The notes under the pieces were generated by a model that saw nothing but the letters and a program-made list of their open reading frames with translations, did no database searches and was not told where the DNA came from. A stretch of DNA of 48,058 nt, from positions 1-48,058 of the forward strand of contig NZ_JAELTJ010000032.1 in NCBI RefSeq assembly GCF_016428805.1. The letters are read 5' to 3'. Position numbers and translations under genes: made by a program. This document shows positions 34,271 to 42,775 of the stretch, piece after piece. This DNA comes from Achromobacter sp. ASV32. Lineage in GTDB: Bacteria; Pseudomonadota; Gammaproteobacteria; Burkholderiales; Burkholderiaceae_B. Numbering within the stretch: position 1 is the stretch's first letter; every line of letters starts with the position of its first letter.

Positions 34271-35647
34271 TCAATTGACCTGCAAGGTATACATCGCCTG
34301 TCCGCGCACCAGCGTCAGCAGCAGCGGCTGCCCCGGCGCGGCCCCGGCCAGCAGGCCGCGCAGGTCCGCCAGCCGGCTGACCGGCCGCTGATTCACCCCG
34401 ATGATGATGTCGCCGCGCTGCATCCGCGCCGCCACCGGGCCGCGGTCGGGATAGGTGGCGCTGACCGCCACGCCGTCATTGCCCTTCAGGCGCTGGTCAC
34501 GGCCGATCTCGGCGAACTCCACGCCATTGAGCCGCGCGTCCAGCGCACCGCCGTGCAGCCGCTCGTTCTTTTCGGGTTCGATGCGCAGCACGGCTTCGGT
34601 GCGCTGGCCGGCGCGCAGTAGCGTCAGCCGCACCTGCTTGCCCACGGGCAGCAGCCCCTCGGCATTGCGCAGCTGGGCGCTGGTGGCGATGGCCTTGCCG
34701 TCCGCCGCCAGGATCTGGTCGCGCGCCTGCACGCCCGCCTGCTGCGCCGGCGAGCCGTCCGCCACGCGCGCCACCGCCACCCCGGTGGTGCCGGGCGCCA
34801 GGCCCAACTGACGGGCATTGCGCGGCGTGACGTCCACGGTATCCAGCCCCAGCCCGCCGCGCTGCACCTGCCCGTGCTGCAGCAGCTGGCGCATGACTTC
34901 GCCGGCCAGGTTGGACGGAATCGCGAAGCCGATGCCGACGTTGCCGCCGGACGGCGTGTAGATCATGGTGTTGATGCCGACCAGCTCGCCGTTCAGGTTG
35001 ACCAGCGCGCCGCCCGAGTTGCCGGGGTTGATGGAGGCGTCGGTCTGGATGAAGTTCTGGTAGCCGGCCGCGTGCAGGCTGGAACGCTCCAGCGCCGAGA
35101 CGATGCCCGACGAGGCGGACTGGCCCAGGCCGTACGGGTCGCCGATGGCGACCACGAAATCGCCCACCCGCAGATCGCTGGAATCCGACAACGTCAGCGC
35201 CTGAAGCTTGTCGGGGGGAATGCGCAGCACCGCCAGGTCGGTGTCCGGATCGCTGCCCACGACCGTAGCGGTGAAGCTGCGGCCATCCTGCAGCGACACG
35301 CGGATGGACGTGGCGCCGCGCACGACATGATGGTTGGTCAGGATATTGCCCTGGGCCGCGTCGACGATGACGCCCGAGCCGATGCTCTGGCGACCCGCCC
35401 CCGCGGCCTGGCCCCAGGCGGGCGCCTGGCGGCTGTCGCCTTGGGCCGAAATGTTGACGACGGCCGGGGTTACGCGTTCGAGCATCGGCGCCAGCGAGGG
35501 CAGCGGCTGGCCGTCCACGGCCATCGGCAGGGCAGCCCGGGCGGCCGGGGCGAGCGCGGACGCGGCAAGCGCGGCGGCCAATATCAGGGCGCGCGCCGCG
35601 CGGCGGGACAAACGCGCGCTCGGACGCGCGGACGGGATCAAGGGCAT
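34271..35647 (-). CDS. Do-family periplasmic serine protease (DegQ/DegP type)
   Basis: A 458-residue exported protease and chaperone of envelope proteins: signal peptide about 1-38, trypsin-like domain with catalytic His107 (LTNHHVV), Asp137 (DPDTDLAVL) and Ser211 (INPGNSGGALVN), then two PDZ domains (about 270-360 and 370-455; the first starts near VDVTPRNARQLGL). The short LA loop before the His is more like DegQ than DegP. It is monocistronic; no RseA/RpoE genes are near. The gap 34168-34270 downstream holds GC-rich hairpins without a T-tract. Confidence 0.94.
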   Translation of the reverse strand: MPLIPSARPSARLSRRAARALILAAALAASALAPAARAALPMAVDGQPLPSLAPMLERVTPAVVNISAQGDSRQAPAWGQAAGAGRQSIGSGVIVDAAQGNILTNHHVVRGATSIRVSLQDGRSFTATVVGSDPDTDLAVLRIPPDKLQALTLSDSSDLRVGDFVVAIGDPYGLGQSASSGIVSALERSSLHAAGYQNFIQTDASINPGNSGGALVNLNGELVGINTMIYTPSGGNVGIGFAIPSNLAGEVMRQLLQHGQVQRGGLGLDTVDVTPRNARQLGLAPGTTGVAVARVADGSPAQQAGVQARDQILAADGKAIATSAQLRNAEGLLPVGKQVRLTLLRAGQRTEAVLRIEPEKNERLHGGALDARLNGVEFAEIGRDQRLKGNDGVAVSATYPDRGPVAARMQRGDIIIGVNQRPVSRLADLRGLLAGAAPGQPLLLTLVRGQAMYTLQVN

Positions 35648-35834
35648 GGGGCCGGCAGGCTGGGCCTGTGTGGGGGGAGATCAGCGCGCCAGTATCGCCG
35701 CGTGCTGCGTCGCCCATATGACCGATAAAGCCCGCTTCGTGGCCGGTATCGCCGATTTCTACCGGCCAGGGCCGGCAGGGATGCGTCAGGGCAGGCGCTG
35801 GCCGGCGCCCCCTGGCGCCGCGCGCTGCTCGTCT

Positions 35835-37430
35835 TCAGAAGCCGACGGCCTGGCCGTCGCGGCGCGAGTCCGATGCCGCCACATAGCCGCCTTGCGGCAG
35901 CCGGCAGATCAATTGGGCCGAGCCGAATTCCAGGCTGTCGGCCGGCGCCACGGCCACGTTGTGGCCGCGCTGGCGCAGCGTCTGCACGACATCGGCGGGC
36001 AGGTGCGCTTCCACATTGACCACCGGCCCCTTCTCGACCCGGAAGCGCGGCGCGTCGCTCATGGCCTGCGGATTCTGGCCGAAGGCTGCCAGGCGCGTCA
36101 TCATCTGCAGATGGCCTTGCGCCTGCATCGAGCCGCCCATGACGCCAAACGACATCACCGGCTCGCCGCCGCGCGTGACGAAGGCGGGGATGATGGTGTG
36201 CATCGGCTTCTTGCGCGGCGCGACCTGGTTGGCGTGGCCCGGCGTCAGCACGAAGTTCAGGCCGCGGTTGTGCAGGCTGATGCCGGTGCCCGGCACCACC
36301 ACGCCGGAGCCGAAGCCGTGGTAGTTGGACTGGATGAACGACACCATGGTGCCGGACGCGTCGGCCGCGGTCAGGTACACCGTGCCGCCGGTGGCGGGCG
36401 TGCCGGCCACCGGCACGGCGGCGCGGTCCATCGAGATCAGGCGGGCGCGGTCGGCCAGGTAGGCCGGGTCGAGCAGCGCGCGCGCATCGGTGCGCATGTG
36501 GCGCGGATCGGCCACATGCTGGTGCAGGTCGGCGAACGCCAGCTTCATGGCTTCGATGCTGACGTGGTAGTAGTCGGCGCTGTCGCGGCCCATGGATTCC
36601 AGGTCGAACTGGTCCAGCATGCCCAGCGCCATCAGCGCCGAGATGCCCTGGCCGCTGGGCGGGATTTCGTGCAGTTCGTAGCCGCGGAACGATTGCGAGA
36701 TCGGCTCGACCCAGTCGGCGCGATGCTCGGCCAGATCGGCGGCGGTCAGCGCGCCACCGGTGCGGGCGGCAAAGTCGGCGATCTTGGCCGCCAGCGCGCC
36801 GCGGTAGAAGCTGTCGCCGCCGCTTTCGGCGATCTCGCGCAAGGTGCGCGCCTGGTCGGGAAAACGCCACCATTCGCCCGCTTGCGGCGCCCGGCCTTGC
36901 GGCAGGAAGGCCTCGGCAAAGCCCGGCTCGTTGGCCAGCTTGGGCATTTGCGTGGCCCATTGGCGCGCAATGGTGGGGCTGACGGGAAAGCCTTCCTCGG
37001 CATACGCGATGGCCGGTTCGAACAGCGTCGCGAACGGCAGTTTGCCGAAGCGGTCGGACAGCGCCTTCCAGCCGGCCACCTGGCCCGGCACGGTGACCGT
37101 GCCCCAGCCCGTGCCGGGCATGGCGTCGCGGCCGGCGAAGTATTCAGGCGTCCACGCGGCCGGCGAGCAGCCGCTGGAATTCAGGCCATGCAACCGCCCT
37201 TCGTGCCAGACCAGCGCGAACATGTCGCCGCCGATGCCGTTCATCACGGGCTCGACGACGGTCAGGGCGATGGCGGTGGCAATCGCGCTGTCCACGGCGT
37301 TGCCGCCGGCCAGCAACATGCGCAATCCCGCTTGCGCCGCCAGCGGCTGGCTGGTGGCGACCGCGTTGGCGGCCAGCACCGGCATTTTTCGGGAGGCGTA
37401 GGGGAAGGACCAATCGAAGGGGGAAGACAT
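35835..37430 (-). CDS. Gamma-glutamyltransferase family protein
   Basis: A 531-residue N-terminal-nucleophile hydrolase that would cleave or transfer gamma-glutamyl groups from glutathione or similar compounds. It shows AVATSQPLAAQAGLRMLLAG, GGNAVDSAIATAIALTVVEP, GIGGDMFALVW, the region PPSGQGISALMAL, the autoprocessing nucleophile Thr350 at the start of TVYLTAADASGTMVSF, and FVLTPGHANQVAPRKKP. There is no signal peptide, so it appears cytoplasmic, unlike the E. coli enzyme. The ATG is chosen over a TTG two codons upstream. It lies 23 bases downstream of a Bug receptor, suggesting uptake followed by hydrolysis of a gamma-glutamyl compound; that substrate is inferred. Confidence 0.92.
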   Translation of the reverse strand: MSSPFDWSFPYASRKMPVLAANAVATSQPLAAQAGLRMLLAGGNAVDSAIATAIALTVVEPVMNGIGGDMFALVWHEGRLHGLNSSGCSPAAWTPEYFAGRDAMPGTGWGTVTVPGQVAGWKALSDRFGKLPFATLFEPAIAYAEEGFPVSPTIARQWATQMPKLANEPGFAEAFLPQGRAPQAGEWWRFPDQARTLREIAESGGDSFYRGALAAKIADFAARTGGALTAADLAEHRADWVEPISQSFRGYELHEIPPSGQGISALMALGMLDQFDLESMGRDSADYYHVSIEAMKLAFADLHQHVADPRHMRTDARALLDPAYLADRARLISMDRAAVPVAGTPATGGTVYLTAADASGTMVSFIQSNYHGFGSGVVVPGTGISLHNRGLNFVLTPGHANQVAPRKKPMHTIIPAFVTRGGEPVMSFGVMGGSMQAQGHLQMMTRLAAFGQNPQAMSDAPRFRVEKGPVVNVEAHLPADVVQTLRQRGHNVAVAPADSLEFGSAQLICRLPQGGYVAASDSRRDGQAVGF

Positions 37431-37453
37431 GGGCAAAGGATGGTTAAGGGTGA

Positions 37454-38437
37454 TTACTGCGGCGTGATGCCGGCCTGGTCGATCAGTTGCTTGGTGCGCG
37501 GAATTTCGGCTTTGATGAAGGCGGCAAATTCCTCGCGGCTGCCGCCACGCGGCTCGGCGCCGGCTTCGGCGAGCTTACCGCGCAGCACGGGATCCGCAAG
37601 CACCTTGTTGACGGCGCGGTTCAGTTTGTCCAGCACCGGGGCCGGCGTGCCTTCCGGCGCCACCAGGCCGTACCACGGCGCGATGTCGTAGCCGGGATAG
37701 CCCTGTTCGGCGATGGTGGGGATGTCGGCCGCCAGCGCCGAGCGCTGCGAATTGGACATGCCCAGCGCCAGCAGCGCGCCGCTCTTGACCTGCGGCAGGC
37801 CGGTCATGATGGTGTCGAAGTACATCGACACCTGGCCGCTCAGCAACGCCGGGATGGCTTCGCCCGCGCCCTTGTACGGCACGTGCAGGATGTCGATGCC
37901 GGCCACCGACTTGAGCATCTCGCCAGCCATGTGCGACGTGGTGCCGGTGCCGAACGAGGCATAGGTCAACTTGCCCGGATTGGCGCGGGCGTAGGCCACC
38001 ATTTCGGGCAGCGTCTTGAACGGCTGTTGCGGATTGGCCAGCAGGATGTTGGGCGTGTAGGCCACCATCGACACCAGCGCGAAGGCGTCCGGGTCGTAGG
38101 CCAGGCGCTTTTGCAGGAAGCGGTTGGTGACGATGGCGGCCGGGCCGCCCATCAGCAGCGTGTAGCCGTCCGGCGCCGAACGCGCCACTGAGGCGCTGCC
38201 GATGGCGGCGGCCGCGCCGGGGCGGGCCTCCACCACGAAGGGTTGGCCCAGTTCGGTGGACAGCGCCGCGCCCAGCTGGCGCGAGATCAGGTCGGTGGCC
38301 GAACCGGCCTGGAACGGCACCACGATACGCACCGGATGCTGGGGCCAGTCGGTGGCGGCGGGGGCGGTTTGGGCGCCCGCCTGGACGGCGAAGACCGTGG
38401 CGGCGGCGCCCAAGGCCCGGATGAGACGAAATTGCAT
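37454..38437 (-). CDS. Bug/TctC-type extracytoplasmic solute receptor
   Basis: A 327-residue exported binding protein of the Bug family, much expanded in Bordetella and relatives. Signal peptide about 1-22 (cleaved near AGA|QT), then the family phrases WPQHPVRIVVPFQAGSATDL, LGQPFVVEARPGAAAAIG, ADGYTLLMGG-like block, HVPYKGAGEAIPALLSGQVSMYFD and the C-terminal EIPRTKQLIDQAGI. The ribosome site AAGGGGAA precedes the ATG. No TctA or TctB membrane genes are adjacent, so it is an orphan receptor. It begins the two-gene operon with the gamma-glutamyltransferase, divergent from the GntR gene. Confidence 0.94.
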   Translation of the reverse strand: MQFRLIRALGAAATVFAVQAGAQTAPAATDWPQHPVRIVVPFQAGSATDLISRQLGAALSTELGQPFVVEARPGAAAAIGSASVARSAPDGYTLLMGGPAAIVTNRFLQKRLAYDPDAFALVSMVAYTPNILLANPQQPFKTLPEMVAYARANPGKLTYASFGTGTTSHMAGEMLKSVAGIDILHVPYKGAGEAIPALLSGQVSMYFDTIMTGLPQVKSGALLALGMSNSQRSALAADIPTIAEQGYPGYDIAPWYGLVAPEGTPAPVLDKLNRAVNKVLADPVLRGKLAEAGAEPRGGSREEFAAFIKAEIPRTKQLIDQAGITPQ

Positions 38438-38603
38438 GGATTCCCCTTGATCGCTAGGTAGTCAGGCTACATGGCCGGGCTGCTCGGCCCGGCGGTTGCG
38501 CCGGGCGGGTCTGGCGCCCGTTGCGGTTCCGGCGGGCGCGCACGGCCGGCGCGCCAGGACTGGATTTGACGCGAGCAGGCGGTTTGCGGCCATAGGTATT
38601 TGC

Positions 38604-38626
38604 ATCCATGGATCATTGGATCCAAT
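38604..38626. promoter_or_regulatory. GntR/FCD operator with two adjacent palindromes (VanO-like)
   Basis: ATCCATGGAT (38604-38613) and ATTGGATCCAAT (38615-38626) are two perfect palindromes one base apart in the 244-base divergent region. From memory, ATTGGATCCAAT matches the operator of Caulobacter VanR, itself a GntR/FCD repressor. The adjacent GntR gene is the expected binder, controlling itself and the Bug-gamma-glutamyltransferase operon. Confidence 0.7.
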
Positions 38627-38681
38627 TTGTGTTATTTTTGCGTTTATCTATCATGGCGGCTTTGCGAACCCAGGGACGAAG

Positions 38682-39338
38682 ATGCTGCAATTCCAGAAGA
38701 CAGCCGTCAGCGCGGAAGAAGAAGCCTATCTGCATCTGCAGCGCGAAATCCGGCTGGGCAACTACCCGCCCGGACACCGGCTCGTCCCGGAAGTCATCGC
38801 CAGCGAAATCGGCACCAGCCGCATGCCGGTGCGCGGCGCGCTGCGCCGCCTGGCCTCGGAAGGCCTGGTGGACATCCGCGCCAACCGCGGCGCCGTGGTG
38901 CGCGGGCTGAACCAGCAGGAAATGCGCGAAGTCTTTGAAATGCGCTCGGTGCTGGAAGGCCTGGCCATGCGCAACGCGGTGCTGCACATGAGCGCCGAAC
39001 ACGTGCGCCGCCTGGCCAGCATGCTGGACCAGCTGGAGCAGGGCTCGGGCGACTACCTGGACTGGACCACCGCCCATCGCGACTTCCACGAGTACCTGTG
39101 CAGCTTCTGTCAGCAGCCGCGGCTGCTGCGCCAGATCTCCGAGCTGCACTCGGTGGTCGAACCCTACATGCGCCTGTGGGCGGCCCAGCCGGGCCGCGTG
39201 CTGCGGGTGCGCGAGTCGCACCAGGAACTGATCGACGCGTTGCAGACGCGCGACCCGGACAAGTGCGAAGCGGCGATGCGCCAGCACGTGCTGAACACCG
39301 TGCCGGCGTTGCAGGCGTTCCTGGAGCAGGCGGGCTGA
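38682..39338 (+). CDS. GntR-family transcriptional regulator (FCD/FadR subgroup)
   Basis: A 218-residue repressor-type protein: winged helix about 10-75 (EEEAYLHLQREIRLGNYPPGHRL, ASEIGTSRMPVRGALRRLASEGLV) and an all-helical FCD effector domain (about 85-215) with metal-site residues in FEMRSVLEGLAMR, HRDFHEYLC and SHQELIDALQTRD. FCD regulators respond to carboxylic acids. AGGGA precedes the ATG. The operator at 38604-38626 and the divergent Bug-gamma-glutamyltransferase operon are its probable targets. Confidence 0.93.
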   Translation: MLQFQKTAVSAEEEAYLHLQREIRLGNYPPGHRLVPEVIASEIGTSRMPVRGALRRLASEGLVDIRANRGAVVRGLNQQEMREVFEMRSVLEGLAMRNAVLHMSAEHVRRLASMLDQLEQGSGDYLDWTTAHRDFHEYLCSFCQQPRLLRQISELHSVVEPYMRLWAAQPGRVLRVRESHQELIDALQTRDPDKCEAAMRQHVLNTVPALQAFLEQAG

Positions 39339-39356
39339 GCGTCCCGCAAGCGCCTG

Positions 39357-40253
39357 TCAGGCCTCGCGCAGCTTCCGCCTGGCGCGGCGCTTGAACTTCA
39401 TTTCGCTGGCCAGCACGCCGGCCACGATCAAGGCGGCGCCCACCAGCGCCAGCCCCGGCAGGCGGTCGCCGGCCAGCCGGCCGACGATGCCGCCCCACAC
39501 CGGTTCGCCGGCGTAGATCACCGTGGCGCGGGTAGGCGACACCGATTTCTGCGCCCAGTTCATGGTCAGCTGGATTACCGCGCTGGCCAGCCCCAGCCCG
39601 ATCGCGGCGCCCGCCCACAGCCAAGAGAATTCGGGGATGCCTTCGCCCAGCACCGGCATCAGCGCAAACGACACCAGCCCCGCCGTCAGCAACTGCACGG
39701 CGGTGACGCGGCGGCTGTCCACCGACTGGGCGAAATGGCCGATCAGGATGATCTCGGCGGCGATGGCCGCGGCGCCCGCCAGCGTGGCGATTTCGCCCGG
39801 GCTGAAATTCAGCGATCCGGCCTCGGGCCCGGCCAGCAGAACCAGGCCGGTGAACGCCAGCGCCACGCCGAGCCAACTCATCAGGCCGGGCGGGCGTTTC
39901 AGCACGGCCCATTGCAACAGCGGCACGATCGGCACGTACAGCGCGGTGATGAACGCCGACTGGCTGCTGGTGATGGTGCGCAGCCCGTGCGTTTGCAGGT
40001 AGTAGCCCAGGAACAATGCGCAGCCGATGGCGATGCCGGCGCCCGCCTCGTGCCGCGTCAGGCCGGCCATGTGCTTGCGGAACAGCAGCATCGACAAGGC
40101 CCCGGCAATGGTGAAGCGCAGTCCCACGAAGAACAGCGGTCCGCTATGCTGCATGGCGATATGGATAATGAGGAACGTGCTTCCCCACAGCATGGTGACC
40201 AGCACCAGGGCGATTTCCTGGCGCGACAAGGCGAACATCGATTTGGGTTTCAC
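39357..40253 (-). CDS. DMT superfamily (EamA) transporter
   Basis: A 298-residue inner-membrane protein with ten helices in two EamA repeats (about 12-145 and 155-285; ALVLVTMLWGSTFLIIHIAM opens the first; RATVIYAGEPVWGGIVGRL is the characteristic end of the second). Members export amino acids, metabolites or drugs. The GTG start at 40253 is provisional; an ATG five codons later (MFALSRQE) is possible. It is divergent from an XRE-cupin regulator with only 23 bases between the earliest starts, so regulation by that protein is likely. Confidence 0.88.
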   Translation of the reverse strand: MKPKSMFALSRQEIALVLVTMLWGSTFLIIHIAMQHSGPLFFVGLRFTIAGALSMLLFRKHMAGLTRHEAGAGIAIGCALFLGYYLQTHGLRTITSSQSAFITALYVPIVPLLQWAVLKRPPGLMSWLGVALAFTGLVLLAGPEAGSLNFSPGEIATLAGAAAIAAEIILIGHFAQSVDSRRVTAVQLLTAGLVSFALMPVLGEGIPEFSWLWAGAAIGLGLASAVIQLTMNWAQKSVSPTRATVIYAGEPVWGGIVGRLAGDRLPGLALVGAALIVAGVLASEMKFKRRARRKLREA

Positions 40254-40292
40254 GGCAGACTTCAGGTGTCACTAATTTGAGCAATATACTGC
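40254..40292. promoter_or_regulatory. Overlapping divergent promoters of DMT and XRE-cupin genes
   Basis: Only 23 bases separate the two earliest start codons, too few for two promoters. An AT-rich block around 40283-40289 reads TATACT rightward and TATATT leftward, both resembling -10 boxes, and lies inside the predicted 5' end of the XRE gene. The transcription or translation start of at least one gene is therefore probably further in. Confidence 0.4.
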
Positions 40293-40846
40293 ACATTACC
40301 AATTCCGAGAGTGATGTCCTCACGCACGTCGGGGCCAATTTGAAGCGGCTGCGCAAGGCGGCGGACCTGAGCCAGACGGCCTTGGCCGACGCCTCGGGCA
40401 TCAGCCGCCGCATGATCGCGGGCGTGGAGGCCGGCACGGCCAATATCAGCCTGTCCAGCCTGGACAAGCTGGCGCAGGCGCTGGAGGTGGGGTTCGTGGA
40501 GCTGGTCAGCGACCCGGCGCGCGAACGGCGCCGCATCGAGGCCCGCGCCTGGCGCGGCAAGCGGCCGGGCAGCCAGGCGGTGCTGCTGGGCGCGGCCCCC
40601 GCCAGCTGCGAGGCGCAGCTGTGGCTATGGGCGCTGGGGCCGGGCGAAACGTATGTCGCCGAACCCGATCCGCCGGGCTGGCACGAGATGATCTACGTCA
40701 TCGAAGGCACGCTGCAGCTGGAACTGTCGGGCGCGCAACAGCAGGTGCAGGCGAACGATTTCGTCATCTACAGCAGCGCCCAGCCGTATTCGTACCGCAA
40801 CGATGGCGAGACGCCGCTGCGCTTCGTGCGCAATGTACTGAGATAA
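40277..40846 (+). CDS. XRE-family regulator with C-terminal cupin
   Basis: A 189-residue one-component regulator: helix-turn-helix about 16-72 (LKRLRKAADLSQTALADASGISRRMIAGVEAG) and a cupin_2 sensor barrel about 110-188 (GWHEMIYVIEGTLQLELSG, NDFVIYSSAQPYSYRNDG). The TTG start is the only one that keeps the full family N-terminus, but no clear ribosome site precedes it and it lies in the promoter block; the true start may be a few codons later. Proteins of this form often control the adjacent transporter or amino-compound genes, here the divergent DMT exporter. Confidence 0.88.
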   Translation: MSNILHITNSESDVLTHVGANLKRLRKAADLSQTALADASGISRRMIAGVEAGTANISLSSLDKLAQALEVGFVELVSDPARERRRIEARAWRGKRPGSQAVLLGAAPASCEAQLWLWALGPGETYVAEPDPPGWHEMIYVIEGTLQLELSGAQQQVQANDFVIYSSAQPYSYRNDGETPLRFVRNVLR

Positions 40847-40848
40847 CG

Positions 40849-40885
40849 CGTCAGGCGCGGTGGCGGCAAGCCACCGCGCCTGACG
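40849..40885. terminator. Long perfect hairpin between convergent genes
   Basis: CGTCAGGCGCGGTGG (40849-40863) pairs perfectly with 40871-40885 around a 7-base loop. It begins two bases after the XRE-cupin stop and 22 bases beyond the stop of the facing amidase gene. There is no T-tract on either side, so it may be a bidirectional 3'-end stabiliser or Rho-linked terminator rather than a simple intrinsic one. Confidence 0.5.
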
Positions 40886-40906
40886 TCAATGCCTGCGCAA
40901 ATCCCT

Positions 40907-41695
40907 CTACGCCAATTCAGGCCGCGCAAAGCGCCGGTTCTGCAGCACCGGCAGCACCTCGCGGGCATGGCGGATGCGCGCGGGGTCCAGTTCGGCGAAT
41001 GCCAGGGCTTCTTGCTCGCCCGCCTGGGCGATCACCACGCCCAGCGGATCCACTGTCATGCTGGCCCCGATGTTGCGCGGGCCGCATTCGCCCACCGCCA
41101 CCACATAGCAGGTGTTCTCCAAAGCGCGCGCCGTGCTCAGCACGGACCAGTGCGCTTCCTTCAGCGGCCCCTTGACCCATGCCGACGGCACCACCAGCAC
41201 GTCGGCGCCATCCAGCGCCAGCCGGCGCGCCAGCTCGGGAAAGCGCAGGTCGTAGCAAGTCATCATGCCGACTTGCATGCCGGCCACCGGGACCAGCGTC
41301 GGGATGTCGGATCCCGGCACCACGTTGACGGACTCCTGCATCGAAAACGCGTCGTACAGGTGCAGCTTGCGGTACTGCGCGACGATCTCGCCGCGGCGCA
41401 GGGCCACCTGCGTGTTCCAGACGCGCCCGCCGTCGGCCGGTGTGTGCACGGTCATGATGATGGTCAGGTCCAGTGTGTGCGACGTGTCCAGCAGTTGCGA
41501 CAGGAACGGGCCGTCCAGCGGTTGGGCGGCGCGCCGCACCAGGTCGGGGTCGGCGATGTCGCGCGCCAGGATGCCTTCCGGCAGCACCAGCAGGTCGGCG
41601 CCGGCGGCGGCCGAGCGGTGGATCAGGTTCAGGCAGACACGAGCGTTGTCTTCCCAGACCGGGTGGACGGCGAATTGGCCCATGGCGATTTTCAT
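40907..41695 (-). CDS. Nitrilase-superfamily carbon-nitrogen hydrolase (amidase)
   Basis: A 262-residue cytoplasmic hydrolase with the Glu-Lys-Cys triad of the family: Glu40 in LLVLPEG, Lys110 in QYRKLHLYD and Cys147 in MMTCYDLRFPEL. KLHLYDAF and CYDLRFPE are typical of the Nit/omega-amidase-like branch (deaminated-glutathione amidase group), so an amide of an organic acid is a more likely substrate than a nitrile. It is the last gene of a three-gene minus-strand unit with a binding-protein-like enzyme and a Bug receptor. The true substrate is unknown. Confidence 0.92.
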   Translation of the reverse strand: MKIAMGQFAVHPVWEDNARVCLNLIHRSAAAGADLLVLPEGILARDIADPDLVRRAAQPLDGPFLSQLLDTSHTLDLTIIMTVHTPADGGRVWNTQVALRRGEIVAQYRKLHLYDAFSMQESVNVVPGSDIPTLVPVAGMQVGMMTCYDLRFPELARRLALDGADVLVVPSAWVKGPLKEAHWSVLSTARALENTCYVVAVGECGPRNIGASMTVDPLGVVIAQAGEQEALAFAELDPARIRHAREVLPVLQNRRFARPELA

Positions 41696-41767
41696 GGTGA
41701 TTCCTCAAAGGTGCCGCGGGCGGACCGTCCGGCGGACCGCGGGCATTGTGTAAGAAGTGGGCCGCGC

Positions 41768-42721
41768 TCAGTGCGCGTGCGGGAACAATTCGGCCGGCGT
41801 CATAACGCGGTCGGCCAGTTGCTGCGCATGCAGTTCGGCGGCGAAGTCGGCGATCATCTTCTGGTTCGGTTCCAGGCCGTTGCGGTTCCAGGCGGCGGGC
41901 AGGTCGCGCGCGGTCTGGATCAGCTCGTCCAGAATCCACGGCGTGGTGTCGGCGTACTTGCGGCGCTTGTCCAGCCACAACGCGGCCGAGGCATCCAGCG
42001 CTTCGCTCAGGGCCTGGGCTGCCCACGGGTGTGCCGCGGCCAGTTCGGGCTTGAGCCCCAGCAGGTGGATGCCCGGCACGTAGCCGACCTGATGAAAGTA
42101 GTCCACCTCGCTGTCGCGGCAGGCGGGCAGGAGCTGGCGCAGGTCCGACCCGGCATCGAAGAAGCCGTCCGGCATGAACGGGGTAAAGACGGCGTCCAGT
42201 TCGCCGCTGCGTAGCAGGTCCACCAGCGGCCGTTCGCCCGGCGCGGCTTCGATCACGCCCGGCCGGCCAAAGCCGCCCAGGCGGTCGGTGATGGGATGCG
42301 CCTCGGTCAGCCGGCCGACCCACCAGGTCGCGTCGTCCACGCCGATGCCTTCGCGCCGCAGCAGCGCCCGGGTCCAGGTATTGCCCGAATCCTGCCAGCC
42401 GGTCATGCCGATACGGCCGCCGGCCAACTGGTCCAGCCGGGTGATACCGCTGGACCGCGCGGTGATGATGCAGCGGTGGCGAAAGCCGCGCATCAGAAAG
42501 TGCGGCACGCCGACGATATCGCCGCGGCCGCGGGCGCGGCCCAGGCAATAGCGGCTCATCGACATTTCGCCGGCGTCAAAGCGCGGGTCGCTGGCCAGGT
42601 CCTCGGGGAGGGTGCCCACGCGGTGTACTTGCAGGTCGATGCCGCTGGCGCTGACGTCGCCCAGGGCGAGCGGGACGATGTAATCCCAGTCGCGCACGGC
42701 GAGCCGGATCTTGATCTTCAT
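41768..42721 (-). CDS. Dihydroxyphthalate decarboxylase-like / SBP-fold protein
   Basis: A 317-residue protein without a signal peptide, of the periplasmic-binding-protein type II fold. The start KIRLAVRDWDYIVPLALGDVSASGIDL, the block GEMSMSRYCLGRARGRGD and GRIGMTGWQDSGNTWTRALLRREGI resemble 4,5-dihydroxyphthalate decarboxylase (Pht5/DHPDC) and related proteins often misnamed nitrate or sulfonate SBPs. Lack of export favours an enzyme over a transporter receptor. It lies 72 bases upstream of the amidase gene and 54 bases downstream of a Bug receptor on the same strand, so it probably works on the compound they import. Reaction unknown. Confidence 0.8.
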   Translation of the reverse strand: MKIKIRLAVRDWDYIVPLALGDVSASGIDLQVHRVGTLPEDLASDPRFDAGEMSMSRYCLGRARGRGDIVGVPHFLMRGFRHRCIITARSSGITRLDQLAGGRIGMTGWQDSGNTWTRALLRREGIGVDDATWWVGRLTEAHPITDRLGGFGRPGVIEAAPGERPLVDLLRSGELDAVFTPFMPDGFFDAGSDLRQLLPACRDSEVDYFHQVGYVPGIHLLGLKPELAAAHPWAAQALSEALDASAALWLDKRRKYADTTPWILDELIQTARDLPAAWNRNGLEPNQKMIADFAAELHAQQLADRVMTPAELFPHAH

Positions 42722-42775
42722 GGGAGGTGTCCTCGCGGCCGGACGGCCGCGCTTCAGGGAAAAGAAATGTGCCGG

